This document shows positions 61,987-64,000 of a stretch of DNA of 64,000 bases, piece after piece. A program made the translations under genes and the position numbers. This stretch comes from Pseudovibrio sp. Ad37 (GTDB lineage: Bacteria > Pseudomonadota > Alphaproteobacteria > Rhizobiales > Stappiaceae). The stretch spans positions 1 through 64,000 of the forward strand of contig NZ_LMCF01000004.1 of assembly GCF_001623075.1 (NCBI RefSeq), written 5' to 3'. The notes beneath the pieces are model-generated. The model was not told the origin of the DNA, searched no databases, and saw only the letters and a program-made list of their open reading frames with translations. Position 1 is the stretch's first letter; every line of letters begins with the position of its first letter.

Positions 61987-62427
61987 CTATCGGCCATAAG
62001 AAGGGCCTCCATAGGATGGCCCACTAAATCCCGGCGAACCAGGTGATCCTGGACTTGGAGGCAAGCCTGTAATCGGTGGAGCTGCGGGCAGAGGTCCTGA
62101 AGGACCCGGAAGTGGTGGAGGCAAAGAGCCTGGACGCGCAGATCCTGCAGGATAAGCTCCCGGAGGCGGATTGAACTGCGAATGATCCGCATCCCGATCC
62201 GTTGGTAAGTAGGGCTGTGCTTGCCCCGGCCTCAAACTGTCTCCCGGCTCAACTGGTCGATCTAAAGGCTTGATGGGTGGGATAATATTGCTGCGCTCAT
62301 TGAACTGAACCTGCTGAAATCCGGGATAATCAACGGACCCTGAACGCGTAGACAAGCTGTTTGCACTCAAAGATTGAACCACGACACCTGCTGCGAGACA
62401 ACAGCCTACAAGCATTGCGTATTTCAT
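61987..62427 (-). CDS. Exported proline-rich protein
   Basis: A 146-residue protein with an N-terminal signal-like segment (KYAMLVGCCLAAGVVVQSLSA) and a mature part dominated by proline, glycine and serine (PPPLPGPSGPLPAAPP, then SPGSPGSPGFSGPSYGG). No enzymatic domain is seen. It is probably an extended envelope protein. It is co-directional with, and 28 bases from, the SH3 gene. A proline-rich protein paired with an SH3 protein hints at interaction, although bacterial SH3 domains do not generally bind PxxP motifs. Confidence 0.75.
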   Translation of the reverse strand: MKYAMLVGCCLAAGVVVQSLSANSLSTRSGSVDYPGFQQVQFNERSNIIPPIKPLDRPVEPGDSLRPGQAQPYLPTDRDADHSQFNPPPGAYPAGSARPGSLPPPLPGPSGPLPAAPPITGLPPSPGSPGSPGFSGPSYGGPSYGR

Positions 62428-62667
62428 TTGACCCTAGTCCTAATTGCAGGCTGGCCAAAACCAACAGCCAGCATAATTAGGAGAAGAGTGCCACCAAGGG
62501 GCTAACAACATGCGCTGACAAAACATCGGGTTTTAGAAGCAGTTTATGTCTTGCCTTGAAGAATATAACATGAACAAATTCATAGTTCACATCAGTTTTT
62601 CTAGCCAGAACCCCGCCTAAGCCTTAGGTTTGAGGTATGATTCTCCAAAGCAGGTAAACACGCTCCC

Positions 62668-63471
62668 ATGACGAACCGCCTCAAGATTGTAACATGGAAC
62701 ATTAACTCAGTCCGCCTCCGCCTTCCTATTGTCGAGAAAATGTTACTGGACCACGCCCCAGACGTTTTGTGCCTGCAGGAAACAAAGTGCCCGGATGGAA
62801 GCTTCCCAACGGCTGCAATCAATAAGCTTGGCTATCGTCATGTAGAGGTACACGGCCAAAAGGGTTACCACGGCGTAGCCTTTCTCTCACGCGTGCCACT
62901 GGAAAATGTTGAGCGCAAAGAATTCTGCGAGATGGGCGACACCCGCCACATCGCCGCAGATGTTGCCTTTAATGGTGGTAAAGTCCGCATCCATAACTTC
63001 TACGTCCCAGCAGGCGGCGATGTGCCGGACCCTGAGGTCAACGACAAATTCGCTCACAAACTCAAATTCCTCGATGAAATGGAAAGCTGGTTCAAAGGCT
63101 TCGACAGCCAGTCAGTCGTTGTTGGAGACCTGAACATCGCACCATATGAAAACGACGTTTGGTCTCATAAGCAGCTCCTCAAAGTCGTTTCGCATACACC
63201 ACTGGAGTGTCAACGCCTCGAAGAGGTTCGCGAAGCTGGTAACTACGTAGATACCATGCGCAAACACATGCCGATGGACGAGAAGATTTACACCTGGTGG
63301 AGCTACCGTGCCAAAGACTGGTCCGCATCCAACAAAGGCCGCCGTCTCGACCATGTCTGGATGACGCCGGAAACAGCGCAGCACACCAAAGATGTTCAGA
63401 TTATCCGTGACGCACGCGGTTGGGAAAAACCATCCGACCACGCACCAGTCATGGCGATGTTGGAAGTCTGA
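62668..63471 (+). CDS. xth: Exodeoxyribonuclease III
   Basis: A 267-residue EEP-superfamily nuclease acting at abasic sites and DNA 3' ends in base-excision repair. Catalytic residues are visible: N in TWNINSVRLR, E in CLQETKCPD, D and N in VVGDLNIAPYENDVW, and D-H in PSDHAPVMAML. Length is standard. A terminator follows 31 bases after the stop. Confidence 0.95.
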   Translation: MTNRLKIVTWNINSVRLRLPIVEKMLLDHAPDVLCLQETKCPDGSFPTAAINKLGYRHVEVHGQKGYHGVAFLSRVPLENVERKEFCEMGDTRHIAADVAFNGGKVRIHNFYVPAGGDVPDPEVNDKFAHKLKFLDEMESWFKGFDSQSVVVGDLNIAPYENDVWSHKQLLKVVSHTPLECQRLEEVREAGNYVDTMRKHMPMDEKIYTWWSYRAKDWSASNKGRRLDHVWMTPETAQHTKDVQIIRDARGWEKPSDHAPVMAMLEV

Positions 63472-63502
63472 TCTCACCAAATCTAACTTACCATTTGACG
63501 AT

Positions 63503-63529
63503 GAAAAGCGGGAACATCTCCCGCTTTTC
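63503..63529. terminator. Bidirectional terminator after xth
   Basis: An 11-base perfect stem GAAAAGCGGGA / TCCCGCTTTTC with a 5-base loop, between convergent genes. Confidence 0.88.
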
Positions 63530-63541
63530 CGTATCTACCCA

Positions 63542-64000
63542 TCAAGGAATGAGCAGCACTTTGCCTTTGGCTCTGCGGCTGGAGATTTCCTCCAATCCCA
63601 GAGCAATGTCTTCCAGCGGATATTCCGCATGGATATGTGGCTTCAGTTTTCCATCAGCCACCCATTGGAACAGTTGCTCGCAATCCTTGTGATGCTCCTC
63701 AGGCTCACGAACGACTGCCTCCCCCCAGAATACGCCCAGAACGTCACAGCCTTTCAACAGGGTAAGGTTCGCAGGTATCTTTTGGATCGTTCCAGAGGCA
63801 AATCCAACAACCAGATAACGTCCACGCCATCCCGTAGCGCGCAAGGCATCATCAGCATGATCCCCGCCAATGACGTCGTAGACCACCTCAAGCCCTTTAC
63901 CATCCGTCAGATCCTTCAGCTTCTGCTTCAGACCACCCTCAGAATAGTTGACCAGAACATCAGCGCCGCAAGCTTTTGCGTGAGCAAGCTTATCTTCCGA
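63542..64000 (-). CDS. NADPH:quinone oxidoreductase-like MDR protein, C-terminal part
   Basis: The last 152 residues of a zinc-independent medium-chain dehydrogenase. The visible part opens SEDKLAHAKACGADVLVNYS, the turn after the second strand of the cofactor domain. It continues with GKGLEVVYDVIGGDHADDAL and the C-terminal GRYLVVGFASGTIQKIPANL and PLEDIALGLEEISSRRAKGKVLL. The reading frame is open to the window edge, so the gene continues beyond it. The family reduces quinones or alpha,beta-unsaturated carbonyls. Confidence 0.88.
   Translation of the reverse strand, partial: SEDKLAHAKACGADVLVNYSEGGLKQKLKDLTDGKGLEVVYDVIGGDHADDALRATGWRGRYLVVGFASGTIQKIPANLTLLKGCDVLGVFWGEAVVREPEEHHKDCEQLFQWVADGKLKPHIHAEYPLEDIALGLEEISSRRAKGKVLLIP

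Noticed and set aside
1-64000. CRISPR array, prophage, toxin-antitoxin or biosynthetic cluster
   Set aside because: No regularly spaced repeats, phage structural genes, paired toxin-antitoxin ORFs or clustered biosynthetic enzymes were seen; accessory content is limited to the IS edge and two orphan genes.

Overview
The window is 64 kb of chromosome from an alphaproteobacterium, most likely a marine Hyphomicrobiales/Stappiaceae-type organism; a Pseudovibrio-like genome is my best guess. The basis is content and gene order rather than a database match: the xerD / aroK-aroB-CNNM / bolA / dnaJ-like / cobS-cobT / rpmB / DUF3108 order, the alphaproteobacterial DUF2794 family, aerobic CobST cobaltochelatase, and the ethylmalonyl-CoA pathway pair ccr-ecm. 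Most of the window is dense housekeeping sequence of intermediate GC. Gene-free stretches and two orphan genes are visibly more AT-rich.

Layout. 1-126: edge of an IS3-type insertion sequence. 440-4596: truncated haemoglobin, CPBP protease, MHS-type transporter and a trans-sulfuration-type PLP enzyme. 4868-7033: a large orphan protein on a low-GC patch. 7304-10754: DUF2794, a secreted protein, inorganic pyrophosphatase, DsbB and YqaA. 11018-24272: the conserved core (tRNA-Leu, xerD with a 46-aa companion gene missed by length cut-offs, aroK-aroB-CNNM, bolA, J-domain protein, cobS-cobT-exported esterase-like protein, queuosine-precursor transporter and L28, DUF3108, accA). 24515-29508: L,D-transpeptidase lipoprotein, FkbM methyltransferase, and the packed ispG-pdxY-DUF429 operon. 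29886-31762: 3-hydroxybutyrate dehydrogenase and a patatin. 31763-32333: an intergenic region with a perfect sigma-54 promoter match followed by a two-hairpin small-RNA candidate. 32334-41135: L,D-transpeptidase, MipA/OmpV, serine deaminase, the two halves of MnmC as separate divergent genes, YggT/YggU, CnoX-LON-Trm112 operon and ProXp-type deacylase. 41277-43314: di-haem peroxidase, an AT-rich gene-free stretch and two tandem tRNA-Gly genes. 43390-51769: FAD monooxygenase, SEC-C protein, orphan, TfoX, flippase-GNAT pair, acyl-CoA synthetase and CAP lipoprotein. 51915-55183: quaternary-amine ABC transporter. 55760-59352: divergent ccr and ecm. 59364-64000: LysR with a Tat-exported methyl-parathion-hydrolase-like enzyme, SH3/proline-rich pair, exonuclease III and a partial quinone reductase-like gene.

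How the parts connect. CobS/CobT complete cobalt insertion for cobalamin, the cofactor of ethylmalonyl-CoA mutase. Ccr and Ecm, with BdhA on the polyhydroxybutyrate side and AccA on the fatty-acid side, all act on the acetyl-CoA/C4-acyl-CoA node. The bdhA and ccr/ecm upstream regions each carry two TGC-N3/4-GCA elements of the kind described for PhaR, which may tie the two loci together. Envelope functions recur (two L,D-transpeptidases, MipA/OmpV, DsbB, SH3 and CAP proteins, several Tat/Sec exports).

Most novel-looking items: the sigma-54/small-RNA candidate at 31905-32014, the 721-aa orphan, the MPH-like exported hydrolase, the compensated T-stem difference between the tandem tRNA-Gly genes, and the paired TGC-N3/4-GCA sites. 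All functional statements are from sequence reading only; no search or folding program was run.
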